Positions 28,924-37,795 of a stretch of 64,000 bases of DNA are shown here, piece by piece. Within the stretch, counting starts at the first letter, position 1; the number at the start of each line of letters is the position of its first letter. A program made the position numbers and the translations under genes. Source of the DNA: Desulfosporosinus meridiei DSM 13257 (lineage in GTDB: Bacteria > Bacillota > Desulfitobacteriia > Desulfitobacteriales > Desulfitobacteriaceae); NCBI RefSeq assembly GCF_000231385.2, contig NC_018515.1:1-64000 (forward strand), written 5' to 3'. A model generated the notes under the pieces. It was given only the letters and a program-made list of their open reading frames with translations. It did not search any database and had not been told where the DNA came from.

Positions 28924-29074
28924 ATCATAATCTAGAATTTAAAAATTAATATTCAAGTTAAATAAACAGGAGTTGCCATTTGGATGAAATATTTCCTAAT
29001 CCATGTTAAACTAAGACTGTACCCTGTCAAAATTGTATTCGTACATTTATGGATAAATGGAGGGTTTTTGTTAC

Positions 29075-30493
29075 GTGGGTGAACTTGGAGAGGGATTGAG
29101 CCATTATCACAAACAAGGATACTGCTCTTTCCATACTCCTGGACATAAAGGTCGACAGGAGTTTTTTAATGGCTACGACTTTTTGAGTTTCGATTTAACT
29201 GAACTTCCGGGTCTGGATATGCTGCATTCTCCAAGTGGAATTATTGCTCTGGCACAAAAACAAGCAGCGAAGATTTTTGGAGCGGAGGAAACTTTTTTTC
29301 TTGTTAATGGTGGGACAGCCGGCAATCAGGCAATGTTTCTGGCATTAAAAGACACTGCGGATAAACCCATTGTAGTGGAGAGAAGTTCTCATCGTTCTGT
29401 AATGTCAGGCCTGGTGCTAAGTGGGTTAAAGCCGGATTATCTAATCCCACGAGTTCATCCAGAGTTTAATCTTCCTTTAGGGTTGGAGCTTAGGAAGCAG
29501 CATATTAGGTGGGAAGAGGTTATTGGTTGTCACGTCACGTACCCAAGTTATTATGGAACAACTTTTAATCTGGAAGGTTTATTGGCTGAAAGATCACAAT
29601 TAGGTTATAATAAACCGATTCTTGTTGATCAGGCTCATGGCTCACATTATCTCAGTGAGTTATTTCCTCGAAGTGCCTTAAAACTGGGTGCTGATCTTGT
29701 CTTGAATAGTTGTCATAAAACCCTAAGTTCTTTGACTCAGTCGGCAATGTTACATATTCAGGGATCAAGAGTAAGCCGCCCTCGATTAAAACAAAGTTTA
29801 GAACTCTTACAATCTTCAAGTCCGAGCTATTTGCTTGTCTCTTCTTTAGAACGAGCAGCAGAGTTCGCTTTGGATGAGTGGCGATGGGAGAATCTTAAAG
29901 AAGAAGTAGATAATCTTCATAAAAAATTAGATAATTGTTATCGAATTCTTAATCCTAAAGATGCCGGAACTTTTGGTATTCATTCAGTTGATTGGTCAAA
30001 GATTGTCATAAACACAAATCCTTTGGGTATTCCTGCGCCTGACTGTGTGAAATACCTTAGAGAAACCTTTGGTATTGAACCAGAATTATGGGACGAAGAG
30101 AACATTCTATTTTTATTAGGGATTGGCAACACTCCTCAGGATATTCAATGGCTTACCAAAGGACTAGAAAATTTAAAAGATTTTGCACCTTCACTAGCCC
30201 CAGCAACTAAGGTACTGAAACATGAAGGGGGATTAATTCCGCCATTACCTACTTCAATTCTCTCCCCCAGAGAAGCTTTCTTTGCCTCTAAACGTAAAAT
30301 TCCTCTTATGGAGAGTTTGGGTCATGTTGTCGGAGAAACTATCTCACTCTATCCACCAGGAATTCCTGTCATTGTAATGGGCGAAGAAATAACTTATGAA
30401 GTTCTAAAAACGCTGCTTGCTTCCGAAGGAAAAAAATGGCAAGGATGGGATGGGTTCCGGGATCAGACAATTTGGATAGTTGAGGAGGATTAA
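29075..30493 (+). CDS. Orn/Lys/Arg decarboxylase family PLP enzyme (YaaO-like)
   Basis: A fold-type I PLP-dependent decarboxylase of about 472 residues. The start HTPGHKGRQEFF is characteristic. The cofactor region contains VNGGTAGNQAMFLAL and VDQAHGSHYLSELF, and the PLP lysine is in NSCHKTLSSLTQSAML. Substrate (arginine, lysine or ornithine) cannot be told from sequence. The GTG at 29075 has GGAGGG about 10 nt upstream; an ATG at 29057 overlaps that site. In B. subtilis yaaO is followed by tmk, which is missing here. With speD it could feed polyamine synthesis. Confidence 0.88.
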   Translation: MGELGEGLSHYHKQGYCSFHTPGHKGRQEFFNGYDFLSFDLTELPGLDMLHSPSGIIALAQKQAAKIFGAEETFFLVNGGTAGNQAMFLALKDTADKPIVVERSSHRSVMSGLVLSGLKPDYLIPRVHPEFNLPLGLELRKQHIRWEEVIGCHVTYPSYYGTTFNLEGLLAERSQLGYNKPILVDQAHGSHYLSELFPRSALKLGADLVLNSCHKTLSSLTQSAMLHIQGSRVSRPRLKQSLELLQSSSPSYLLVSSLERAAEFALDEWRWENLKEEVDNLHKKLDNCYRILNPKDAGTFGIHSVDWSKIVINTNPLGIPAPDCVKYLRETFGIEPELWDEENILFLLGIGNTPQDIQWLTKGLENLKDFAPSLAPATKVLKHEGGLIPPLPTSILSPREAFFASKRKIPLMESLGHVVGETISLYPPGIPVIVMGEEITYEVLKTLLASEGKKWQGWDGFRDQTIWIVEED

Positions 30494-30521
30494 GGATGAA
30501 GATGGGGAGTAATAAGATTTC

Positions 30522-31400
30522 ATGAAACTACAGTTGGCTCTATTAGAAAAAGCGGCCCTGGAAAACAGATTGGCTCATCTCTTATTGTTTCATGGAGGAA
30601 GTAAAGTTCACCAGCGAGAGGTAGCTCTTCGCTTGGCGCAAATTTTGAACTGCCATAACAGTACATCTGAAGGGCCATGCAATGTGTGTCCAACTTGCCG
30701 TAAGATCCTTAGTGGGAACCATCCTGAAGTTTCATGGTTGAAAGCACAAAAAGCGGTTATTGGGATTGAACAAGTTCTTTTATGGCAAGAAAGGTTATAC
30801 CTTAAGCACTACGAAGGGGACTATAAGATATCTATCGTAGAACAGGCAGACCTGTTAACATTACCGGCGGCAAATTCCTTGTTAAAGGTTATTGAAGAGC
30901 CACCTGAGCGCACTTTAATTATATTGTGTGCTGAGAATGCCGAAGGAATTTTGCCTACAATACAAAGCCGTGCCCAATTGGTGTTTTTTCCTAATCTCTC
31001 CGAAGAAAAATGGGTAAGTAGCTTAGGTGAGGTTAACGACTTGGAAGCAGCTCAGGCTTTTCGCTTAAGCGGAAAAAATCATAATCTGGCAACTGAAATA
31101 GTGCAATATGGTGTACAGCAAATCAAAGACTGGTTAGAGAAGTTTCGCACGGCGGTGGAAGAGAGAAACTTTTTGAAACTATTTCCGCTTTTTCCAATCG
31201 ACAAGAACCAAGCCCTTCTATATTTACAGGTTATGGCTGTACAAGCTGAGGAAGGGATTAAGAATAACACCATTCGTCCGTTGGAATTATTAGAGATCGG
31301 TAAAGCGATCGATGTACTACGACAACAAGCTAATCCCAGATTAGTGATTGAGGTGTTAGCATTAGAATTATTTCAACAAGGAGGGGTTCGCAGTGATTGA
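30522..31400 (+). CDS. holB: DNA polymerase III delta-prime subunit
   Basis: The 292-residue protein is a clamp-loader subunit related to DnaX. It has the cysteine module CNVCPTCRKI (about 47-64) and the sensor-type segments IVEQADLLTLPAANSLLKVIEEPPE and IQSRAQLVFFP. The Walker A position reads FHGGSKVHQREV, without GKT, as expected for the non-hydrolysing delta-prime subunit. It precedes ricT and overlaps it by 8 nt, matching the holB-yaaT-yabA order of bacilli. Confidence 0.9.
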   Translation: MKLQLALLEKAALENRLAHLLLFHGGSKVHQREVALRLAQILNCHNSTSEGPCNVCPTCRKILSGNHPEVSWLKAQKAVIGIEQVLLWQERLYLKHYEGDYKISIVEQADLLTLPAANSLLKVIEEPPERTLIILCAENAEGILPTIQSRAQLVFFPNLSEEKWVSSLGEVNDLEAAQAFRLSGKNHNLATEIVQYGVQQIKDWLEKFRTAVEERNFLKLFPLFPIDKNQALLYLQVMAVQAEEGIKNNTIRPLELLEIGKAIDVLRQQANPRLVIEVLALELFQQGGVRSD

Positions 31401-32205
31401 GGTCGTAGGGGTTCGCTTTAAACACGCAGGGAAAATATATTATTTTGCCCCAGGAGATCTTACACTTGCTGTATCAGATAAGGTAATTGTTGAAACAGCA
31501 AGAGGTATCGAATTTGGAGAATTAGTAATTCCATCTCGTCTGGTTGCAGATGAAGAAGTAGTACTCCCTTTAAAGCAGGTTATGCGTAAGGCGACATTGG
31601 CAGATGAATTATTTGTAGAGCAAAATAGACTTAAAGAAAAGGATGCTTTTCAAATATGCCTAAAGAAAATATCCGAACATCATTTACCAATGAAACTGGT
31701 AGATGTGGAGTATACCTTTGATGGAAATAAGATTATATTCTCCTTCACAGCAGAAGGACGAGTTGACTTCAGAGAACTAGTAAAGGATCTAGCCGCCATA
31801 TTTAGGACGAGAATAGAACTTCGCCAAATTGGAGTTCGGGATGAGGCAAAAATGCTAGGAGGAGTTGGCTCCTGCGGACGGATTCTTTGTTGTACCTCAT
31901 TCTTAGGCGATTTTGAGCCTGTCTCGATTCGTATGGCTAAGGACCAAAAGCTTTCCCTAAATCCAACTAAGATTTCTGGGATCTGCGGTCGTCTTATGTG
32001 TTGCTTAAAATATGAAAATGGTTGTTACAGACCTGAGGATAAAGAACATTGTGGGCGACAAAATCCTCAAGCGGGACATAAGACAATTGAAATCCAGGAT
32101 GAATCAAACCCTCGAGTCGAAAGTGTTTATTCACCCAAAACGGAGGGAAAACAGCAACGTAACAGGAAAGGGGAAAAGCCCAAAGAAAAGAGTGAAAAAG
32201 TATGA
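31393..32205 (+). CDS. ricT: PSP1/RicT (YaaT) family protein
   Basis: RicT (270 aa) is part of the RicAFT complex, which affects RNase Y-dependent mRNA maturation and entry into sporulation, biofilm and competence. The PSP1 core contains [13 protein letters not shown] and [16 protein letters not shown], cysteines tied to iron-sulfur cluster binding in B. subtilis. The C-terminal 45 residues are a charged tail ([12 protein letters not shown]). Translation starts at GTG 31393 inside the end of holB, and yabA overlaps its stop by 4 nt, so the three genes look translationally coupled. Confidence 0.92.
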   Translation: MIEVVGVRFKHAGKIYYFAPGDLTLAVSDKVIVETARGIEFGELVIPSRLVADEEVVLPLKQVMRKATLADELFVEQNRLKEKDAFQICLKKISEHHLPMKLVDVEYTFDGNKIIFSFTAEGRVDFRELVKDLAAIFRTRIELRQIGVRDEAKMLGGVGSCGRILCCTSFLGDFEPVSIRMAKDQKLSLNPTKISGICGRLMCCLKYENGCYRPEDKEHCGRQNPQAGHKTIEIQDESNPRVESVYSPKTEGKQQRNRKGEKPKEKSEKV

Positions 32206-32507
32206 GCCAACTGACGCAGGCACTTACAGAAGTGGAAGAAAAATTGCGCTCCTTATTAGAAGAGGTAAACCGTTTGAAGCCCTATGTGCAAGCGTTAGAA
32301 GATGAAAATACTAAGTTAAGGCGGGAATGTACTCTTCCGGAGAAAGAAACAGAACGTGTTATTGCTAACGCCGAGCACATTCAAGGGGTTGCCCATGACA
32401 ATCTTGTCCGTCTGTATCAAGAAGGGTTTCACGTTTGTCACCTTCACTTCGGGCAGCCTTTAGAGGGCGATTGTTTGTTTTGTATGGGCTTTTTACGGAA
32501 AGACTAG
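32202..32507 (+). CDS. yabA: Replication initiation control protein YabA
   Basis: YabA (101 aa) negatively controls initiation by binding DnaA and DnaN. It has an N-terminal leucine-zipper coiled coil ([29 protein letters not shown] region, about 14-45) and a C-terminal zinc motif with CHLHFGQ and CLFCMGF. Its ATG overlaps the ricT stop (ATGA). Its presence near oriC completes a DnaA/DnaN/YabA circuit inside this window. Confidence 0.92.
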   Translation: MSQLTQALTEVEEKLRSLLEEVNRLKPYVQALEDENTKLRRECTLPEKETERVIANAEHIQGVAHDNLVRLYQEGFHVCHLHFGQPLEGDCLFCMGFLRKD

Positions 32508-32542
32508 AGATAGAGAACTTAAATATACAAGGAGCCAAAGGT

Positions 32543-33388
32543 ATGTTATCTAAAGGCACATTGTATGTATGTGCAACTCCGATAGGAAATTTAGGAGATA
32601 TCACCCTGCGGGTATTGGATACACTTCGGGAAGTAGATCTTATTGCTGCGGAGGATACACGTCATTCAAGAAAACTATTACAACATTATCAGATTAATAC
32701 TCGCATGATAAGTTATCATGCTCATAACGAAAAGAAGCAATCTGTCGAATTAGTAGAAAAGCTCAAAGGTGGCCAGGCAATTGCACTGATCTCAGATGCG
32801 GGTCTACCTGGTATTTCCGATCCAGGAATAGAGGTTATCAACCTTTGTCTTGCCGAAAATATTCCTGTTGATGTCTTGCCGGGACCTAATGCGGCTCTGA
32901 CTGCTTTGGTTCTATCGGGAATGCCTACGGAACACTTTGCCTTCCATGGCTTTCTGCCTTCTTCAAATACAGCAAGGAAACAGAGTCTGGAGCAATTAGC
33001 CAATCTGCCGCTGACACAGATCTTTTATGAGGCACCACACCGTTTGGTAGCTACTCTTCAAGGAATGTCAGAGTTTTTTGGGGATCGACAGGCAGCGGTA
33101 GTCCGTGAGTTAACAAAGTTACATCAGCAAGTGCATAAAGGGACTACTCTAGAACTCAAAGATGCTTTTGAGGAGACTGAACCTCGAGGTGAATGTTGCA
33201 TAATAATTGCACCCTACATCCCCATAAAACCCGTCGGAGGCCCCGTTGAATGGTGTTTAGAGGTTAAAGCACGAATAGATCAAGGATTGAGTAAGAAAGA
33301 GGCTATGAAGGAAGTAGCAAAGCTATATGGGGTAAGGAAATCCGATGTTTATCAGGCGCTCTTGACTGACGAAACAATAGATAGTTAA
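32543..33388 (+). CDS. rsmI: 16S rRNA (cytidine1402-2'-O)-methyltransferase
   Basis: RsmI (281 aa) methylates the 2'-O of C1402 in the decoding centre. It has the tetrapyrrole-methylase-type fold: GTLYVCATPIGNLGDITLR at the N-terminus, AAEDTRHSRKLL, LISDAGLPGISDPG and the SAM-binding GPNAALTALVLSGMP. The ATG at 32543 has AAGGAGCC upstream. Longer in-frame starts lie inside yabA. Confidence 0.95.
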   Translation: MLSKGTLYVCATPIGNLGDITLRVLDTLREVDLIAAEDTRHSRKLLQHYQINTRMISYHAHNEKKQSVELVEKLKGGQAIALISDAGLPGISDPGIEVINLCLAENIPVDVLPGPNAALTALVLSGMPTEHFAFHGFLPSSNTARKQSLEQLANLPLTQIFYEAPHRLVATLQGMSEFFGDRQAAVVRELTKLHQQVHKGTTLELKDAFEETEPRGECCIIIAPYIPIKPVGGPVEWCLEVKARIDQGLSKKEAMKEVAKLYGVRKSDVYQALLTDETIDS

Positions 33389-33414
33389 TGAAAGCCGGAT
33401 CTTCAATCTAGCAT

Positions 33415-33438
33415 AAAAAAGAAGGCCTTAAGGCCTTC
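33415..33438 (-). terminator. Terminator between rsmI and abrB
   Basis: A perfect 18-bp palindrome GAAGGCCTTAAGGCCTTC (33421-33438) is followed on the minus strand by six T residues, so it terminates abrB. It may also slow read-through from rsmI. Confidence 0.75.
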
Positions 33439-33482
33439 GAATTTTGAGCTTATGCTAGTTGATTGTCTATGTATAGGCTAAC

Positions 33483-33764
33483 CTAAACAGCTTTTGAACT
33501 TGATTCAGAATTAGCGGCCACGTTTTCTCCCATAGCAACTGCACATTCTCGGCAAACATTTTTGCCATGGAAAAGTTGGATATCGCTTGCATTACCACAA
33601 AATACACAAGCTGGCTCATACTTTTTGAGGATGATTTTTTCTTGATCTACATAGATTTCCAGGGCGTCTTTTTCGTCAATACCTAAAGTGCGGCGAAGCT
33701 CTATCGGTAATACAATACGACCAAGTTCATCTACTTTTCTTACGATTCCAGTTGATTTCATCAT
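33483..33764 (-). CDS. abrB: AbrB-type transition-state regulator with Cys-rich C-terminus
   Basis: The 93-residue protein starts MMKSTGIVRKVDELGRIVLP and is nearly identical to B. subtilis AbrB over the swapped-hairpin DNA-binding domain (about 1-52). The C-terminal half differs: instead of the AbrB multimerisation domain it has CVFCGN and CREC, a four-cysteine zinc-ribbon-like arrangement (about residues 56-78). AbrB represses stationary-phase and sporulation genes. The ATG at 33764 follows AAGGAGTGGGGG. A longer frame starting at 33884 is not supported. Confidence 0.9.
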   Translation of the reverse strand: MMKSTGIVRKVDELGRIVLPIELRRTLGIDEKDALEIYVDQEKIILKKYEPACVFCGNASDIQLFHGKNVCRECAVAMGENVAANSESSSKAV

Positions 33765-33987
33765 TTTTCCCCCACTCCTTTGCAACAACATTCGACACAA
33801 AACTACAGACTTATGATACCAATCGTTCCATATAAAGTCAACCCATTTTTTTAAAGTTTTTACTGGTATTATTAGCCTGTACAAGTAATTCCTTACTTTA
33901 CATATTAATTCTTAATCATGGGCAGACTTGACAAATATTAAATTTTATATTATTAATTCAAAAAGATATTTGAGAGGGAGACTTAGC

Positions 33988-35937
33988 GTGAAATACTATA
34001 TAACAACCCCAATTTTTTATCCTAATTCTAGTCCGCATATTGGGACAGCCTATACAACGGTTGCTGCAGATGCCTTAGCTCGTTATCATAGATTGCAAGG
34101 GAATCAAGTCTACTTTTTAACTGGAACCGATGAGAATGCCCAGAAAATCGTTCGTACTGCAGAAGCAAACAATACTGATACAAAAAGCTACGTTGATGGG
34201 GTCGTGGAACGGTTTAAAGATTTATGGAGAGCTTTAGATATTTCCAATGACGACTTTATCCGGACAACGGAGGAGCGCCATCAAAAAGTTGTTCAACAAA
34301 TCTTCACCAAATTATACGAACAAGGAGATATCTACAAGTCAGAGTATTCGGGCTGGTATTGTACCCCTTGTGAAACGTTCTGGATGGAAAATAAATTAAA
34401 TGAAGGGAAGTGCCCCAATGCCGATTGTGGAAGAGATGTTGAATTACTGAAAGAAGAAAGCTATTTCTTTCGTCTTTCTAAATATCAAGGAGCCTTGCTA
34501 GACTATATTAATACACATTCTGATTTTATCCAACCGGTTTCGAGGCGGAACGAGATGGTTAAGTTTATTGAAGGTGGTTTAGAGGATCTTTGCGTTTCGC
34601 GCACTACATTTCAATGGGGAATTAAAGTACCCTTTGATCCCAAGCACGTGGTATATGTCTGGCTTGATGCCTTAATTAATTATATTTCTGCCTTAGGTTA
34701 CCCTGACGGGGAAAACTATAAAAACTATTGGCCAGCTGATGTTCATATAATGGGAAAAGATATTGTGCGGTTTCATGCGATTATTTGGCCAATTATTTTA
34801 ATGGCAATTGATGTTCCGCTGCCTAAAGTAATATATGGACATGGATGGTATTTAACTAAAGATGGTGGAAAAATTTCTAAATCCCGAGGCAATGTCCAAG
34901 ACTCCTTTGCCTTGATCCAGAGATATGGGTCAGATGCCATTCGTTATTTCTTGCTGCGTGAGATGCAAGTAGGAACAGATGGGACATACTCGGAGGATAA
35001 TGTGGTAGAACGGCTAAACAGCGATTTAGCAAACGATTTCGGGAATTTTATATCTCGAAGTCTGGCCATGGTTGTTAAGTTTAGAGATGGAATAGTCCCT
35101 CCTTCCGGTCAAGAACAAGCTCTGGAACTGGAATTAAAGGCTTTAAGTACTGAGGTCAAAAAAGCCGTGGATAAAAGCTTAAGGAAATGTGATCCTGCAA
35201 GTGCACTGGAAGAAATATGGCGGTTTGTCGCAAGATGCAATAAGTATGTTGATGAGACAGCTCCCTGGTCTCTAGCTAAACAAGAGGATCAGAGGGAACG
35301 CTTAGACACGGTTCTTTACACCTTTGTAGAATGTATTAGGATCATGGCAATTCTGACAGCTCCGTTTATGCCTGGTATACCCTCTAAGATTTGCGGGTTG
35401 CTTGGCAAAGATGAAAGACTCATCAAATGGGAAGAAGCAGATCAATGGGGTATTCTTGAAGAGGGGATCAAGGTACAAAAGGGAGAACCTCTCTTTCCAA
35501 GAATTGATATGACTGAATATTTAACACCAGAGGAGACGAAAACGGTGGATGAAAAACAGAACGCTCCCATAGAAAGTTTAGAAATGCCTGTTCTTGGATT
35601 TGAACCGATTAAAGAAGAAATCAGTATTGATGAATTTGCTAAAATTGATTTGCGTGTAGGAAAAGTCGTAAGTGCGGAAAAAGTAGAAAAAACAGATAAG
35701 CTGATGAAGTTAGAAGTTGAAATAGCAGGAGAAGTTCGTACAATAGTCTCCGGTATTGCCAAACATTATTCGGCAGAGGATCTAATCAATCAGTATGTCG
35801 TTGTAGTTGCTAATCTAAAACCTACCAAGCTAAGAGGAATTACGTCCCAGGGGATGATATTAGCAGCCTCACAAGGAGAAGTCTTGGAAGTGCTTACGGT
35901 CAACAAGAGACTTCCCGGAGGGGCGCGGGTAAAATGA
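33988..35937 (+). CDS. metG: Methionyl-tRNA synthetase
   Basis: MetG (649 aa) charges initiator and elongator tRNA-Met. It has the HIGH-like motif (PHIGTAYT, about residue 14), a zinc knuckle CTPC...CPNADC (about 127-149), the KMSKS variant KISKSRGN near 298, and a C-terminal EMAP/Trbp111-type tRNA-binding domain (IDLRVGKVVSAEKVEKTDKLMKL, about 550-649). The GTG at 33988 follows GAGAGGGAG. tatD overlaps its stop codon (ATGA). Confidence 0.97.
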   Translation: MKYYITTPIFYPNSSPHIGTAYTTVAADALARYHRLQGNQVYFLTGTDENAQKIVRTAEANNTDTKSYVDGVVERFKDLWRALDISNDDFIRTTEERHQKVVQQIFTKLYEQGDIYKSEYSGWYCTPCETFWMENKLNEGKCPNADCGRDVELLKEESYFFRLSKYQGALLDYINTHSDFIQPVSRRNEMVKFIEGGLEDLCVSRTTFQWGIKVPFDPKHVVYVWLDALINYISALGYPDGENYKNYWPADVHIMGKDIVRFHAIIWPIILMAIDVPLPKVIYGHGWYLTKDGGKISKSRGNVQDSFALIQRYGSDAIRYFLLREMQVGTDGTYSEDNVVERLNSDLANDFGNFISRSLAMVVKFRDGIVPPSGQEQALELELKALSTEVKKAVDKSLRKCDPASALEEIWRFVARCNKYVDETAPWSLAKQEDQRERLDTVLYTFVECIRIMAILTAPFMPGIPSKICGLLGKDERLIKWEEADQWGILEEGIKVQKGEPLFPRIDMTEYLTPEETKTVDEKQNAPIESLEMPVLGFEPIKEEISIDEFAKIDLRVGKVVSAEKVEKTDKLMKLEVEIAGEVRTIVSGIAKHYSAEDLINQYVVVVANLKPTKLRGITSQGMILAASQGEVLEVLTVNKRLPGGARVK

Positions 35938-36710
35938 TTTGGGATACACATGCGCATATCGATGATCCCAGCTATGCTGAAGATTTTCAGGAAGTTTTAC
36001 TTCGAATTCAGTCAGCTCAAATTTCAAGGATAACAAATGTTGGTTATGATTTGCCTTCCTCGGAAAGATCTGTAAGATTAACCGAGGACTACAATTTTAT
36101 CTACGCAGCGATTGGAATACATCCTCATAACGCTCAAGATGTTAAAGTGGATACCTGGAATAGGCTGTTAGAGCTTGCTAAGCAGCCAAAAGTTCTGGCT
36201 TGGGGTGAAATTGGTCTGGATTACTACCGGGATTTATCTCCACGGCCTATTCAAAAAGAGGTATTTATTCAACAGATAAAGCTCGCTAATGAAATTGGGT
36301 TGCCGATTGTCATCCATAATCGCGATGCCCACCAGGATGTCTTAGAAATCGTTAGGGCTAATCCTCCAAAGTATGGGGGAGTATTTCACTGTTACTCAGG
36401 ATCCTGGGAAATGGCGGATATTCTTTTGAAGTTAGGATTTTATTTGTCTTTTGCTGGGCCCATTACGTATAAAAACGCGCGCCATACCGTCGAGGTTGCC
36501 AAGCGCATCCCCTTAGATAGAATGTTGGTAGAAACAGATTCCCCCTATTTAACCCCGGAGCCACGCCGGGGAAAACGTAACGAACCCACCTATGTTCGAG
36601 AAATTGTGCGGAAATTATCAGAAATAAAAAATTTGAGCTTTGAGGATGTAGCATTTGCAACTATGCAAAATGCGGAAACGATCTTTAGACTAAAAGAACC
36701 TTCATTTTAG
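35934..36710 (+). CDS. tatD: TatD family metal-dependent hydrolase
   Basis: The 258-residue protein (YabD family) is a TIM-barrel metallo-hydrolase with deoxyribonuclease activity in studied relatives. Metal ligands are in DTHAHIDD near the N-terminus, GEIGLDYYR (Glu), VIHNRDAH (His), VFHCYSG (His) and ETDSPYL (Asp). The start overlaps metG by 4 nt. The stop codon lies in the loop of the terminator. Confidence 0.94.
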   Translation: MIWDTHAHIDDPSYAEDFQEVLLRIQSAQISRITNVGYDLPSSERSVRLTEDYNFIYAAIGIHPHNAQDVKVDTWNRLLELAKQPKVLAWGEIGLDYYRDLSPRPIQKEVFIQQIKLANEIGLPIVIHNRDAHQDVLEIVRANPPKYGGVFHCYSGSWEMADILLKLGFYLSFAGPITYKNARHTVEVAKRIPLDRMLVETDSPYLTPEPRRGKRNEPTYVREIVRKLSEIKNLSFEDVAFATMQNAETIFRLKEPSF

Positions 36711-36725
36711 AAGGTTCTTTTTTTT
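36693..36725 (+). terminator. Intrinsic terminator of metG-tatD
   Basis: AAAGAACCTTC and GAAGGTTCTTT form an 11-bp stem around a 6-nt loop containing most of the tatD stop codon, followed by a T-run. Confidence 0.9.
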
Positions 36726-36762
36726 GTAAAAACTTCATACGCTTTTTGTAAGGAGGGGTAAA

Positions 36763-37722
36763 ATGTATTCTTTGCCGATTACTACTTATTCCGATTATTG
36801 GCGTAAAACAAAGGCATTGAGCGTATACTTTGGGAGTTTAGCAGTATTAGCCGCAGGTACCAGGTATTCATCACTATATGAAGCGGATAGCGGGAAGACG
36901 CTTAAACCATCAGTACAATTAGTTGATTCCATAAGTTTAAAAAGTGTAAGAACGAATGACTTCACTGAAGGTACTCAAACAGTTAAAAAAGGTAGTGAGA
37001 GTTTAGTTAAGCAAGGATTGAATAAACCTAGGCAAATTAGCCGGGGATTCCAAGGCCTCAGCCCGCAGGAACCTAGTGAAATTGATCAATCGGCATCGCG
37101 AAGCTTGAATTTGCAATCAGGTGATATAGAGTCAAGGACGAGTAAAATAGCAATAGTTGATATGGAGTTGCCCTTTAAAACCGAATTTGTTGAATCCGAG
37201 AAAATTCCACCGGGAACTAGCCAGATCCAGGTAAAAGGGGAAAATGGCACTAGACGTCAAGTTATCAAGACCTTTGAGATCGATGGACAACCTGTAGATC
37301 AGCAAATTCAATCATTCTATGAACTTAAAAAGCCAAAGAATGAAGTCGTTCTCCGAAACACTCAACCCATTCCGAAGAAAAAGGTTATTATTGACAACTC
37401 AAAGCTTGAAGCTGGCAAGTTAGAGTTGGATTTGAGTAAGTTGAGTATTGCTAAAACTTTAAACGTTGAAGCAACTGCCTATACATTTACGGGAAATAAT
37501 ACAGCAACAGGTATTAAACCGAGAGAAGGGTTGATTGCAGTCGATCCTAGAGTAATAGCTATGGGAAGCCAGGTTTATGTTGAAGGGTACGGATATGCAA
37601 TAGCTGCGGATACCGGCGGAAATATTCGTGGCAATAAAATTGATGTCTTTTTCTCAACGCTAAGACAATGTATTGATTGGGGCCGAAAGCCCGTAAGAAT
37701 ACATATTTTAAATACCAAATAA
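36763..37722 (+). CDS. G5/3D-domain cell-wall protein
   Basis: This 319-residue protein has an N-terminal apolar segment (about 22-34), a long Ser/Gln-rich linker, a G5-like region (about 125-205, with GENGTRRQVIKTFEIDGQ) and a C-terminal 3D domain (about 240-319) with ATGIKPREGLIAVDPRVI and AADTGGNIRGNKIDVFF. 3D domains take their name from three conserved aspartates and occur in lytic transglycosylase-like proteins (MltA, YabE, YocH, YuiC). It probably trims peptidoglycan. It lacks the DUF348 repeats of its neighbour. AAGGAGGGG precedes the ATG. Confidence 0.8.
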   Translation: MYSLPITTYSDYWRKTKALSVYFGSLAVLAAGTRYSSLYEADSGKTLKPSVQLVDSISLKSVRTNDFTEGTQTVKKGSESLVKQGLNKPRQISRGFQGLSPQEPSEIDQSASRSLNLQSGDIESRTSKIAIVDMELPFKTEFVESEKIPPGTSQIQVKGENGTRRQVIKTFEIDGQPVDQQIQSFYELKKPKNEVVLRNTQPIPKKKVIIDNSKLEAGKLELDLSKLSIAKTLNVEATAYTFTGNNTATGIKPREGLIAVDPRVIAMGSQVYVEGYGYAIAADTGGNIRGNKIDVFFSTLRQCIDWGRKPVRIHILNTK

Positions 37723-37734
37723 TGTAAAAATATT

Positions 37735-37763
37735 TTGACAAGTGACCACCTATGCCTTAAAAT
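37735..37763 (+). promoter_or_regulatory. Sigma-A promoter of yabE
   Basis: TTGACA (37735-37740), a 17-nt spacer and TAAAAT (37758-37763) lie 33 nt before the yabE start. Confidence 0.65.
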
Positions 37764-37795
37764 GAAGTTGTTATCAGTGATTTTGGAGGGATTTA

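Noticed and set aside
28990..29072. Tiny frame of about 32 residues upstream of the decarboxylase
   Set aside because: The ribosome-binding site is weak and the frame runs into the decarboxylase start region; no support as a gene or leader peptide.
30522..31400. Missing Walker A in HolB as a sign of decay
   Set aside because: Delta-prime subunits normally lack a functional P-loop, so this is expected.
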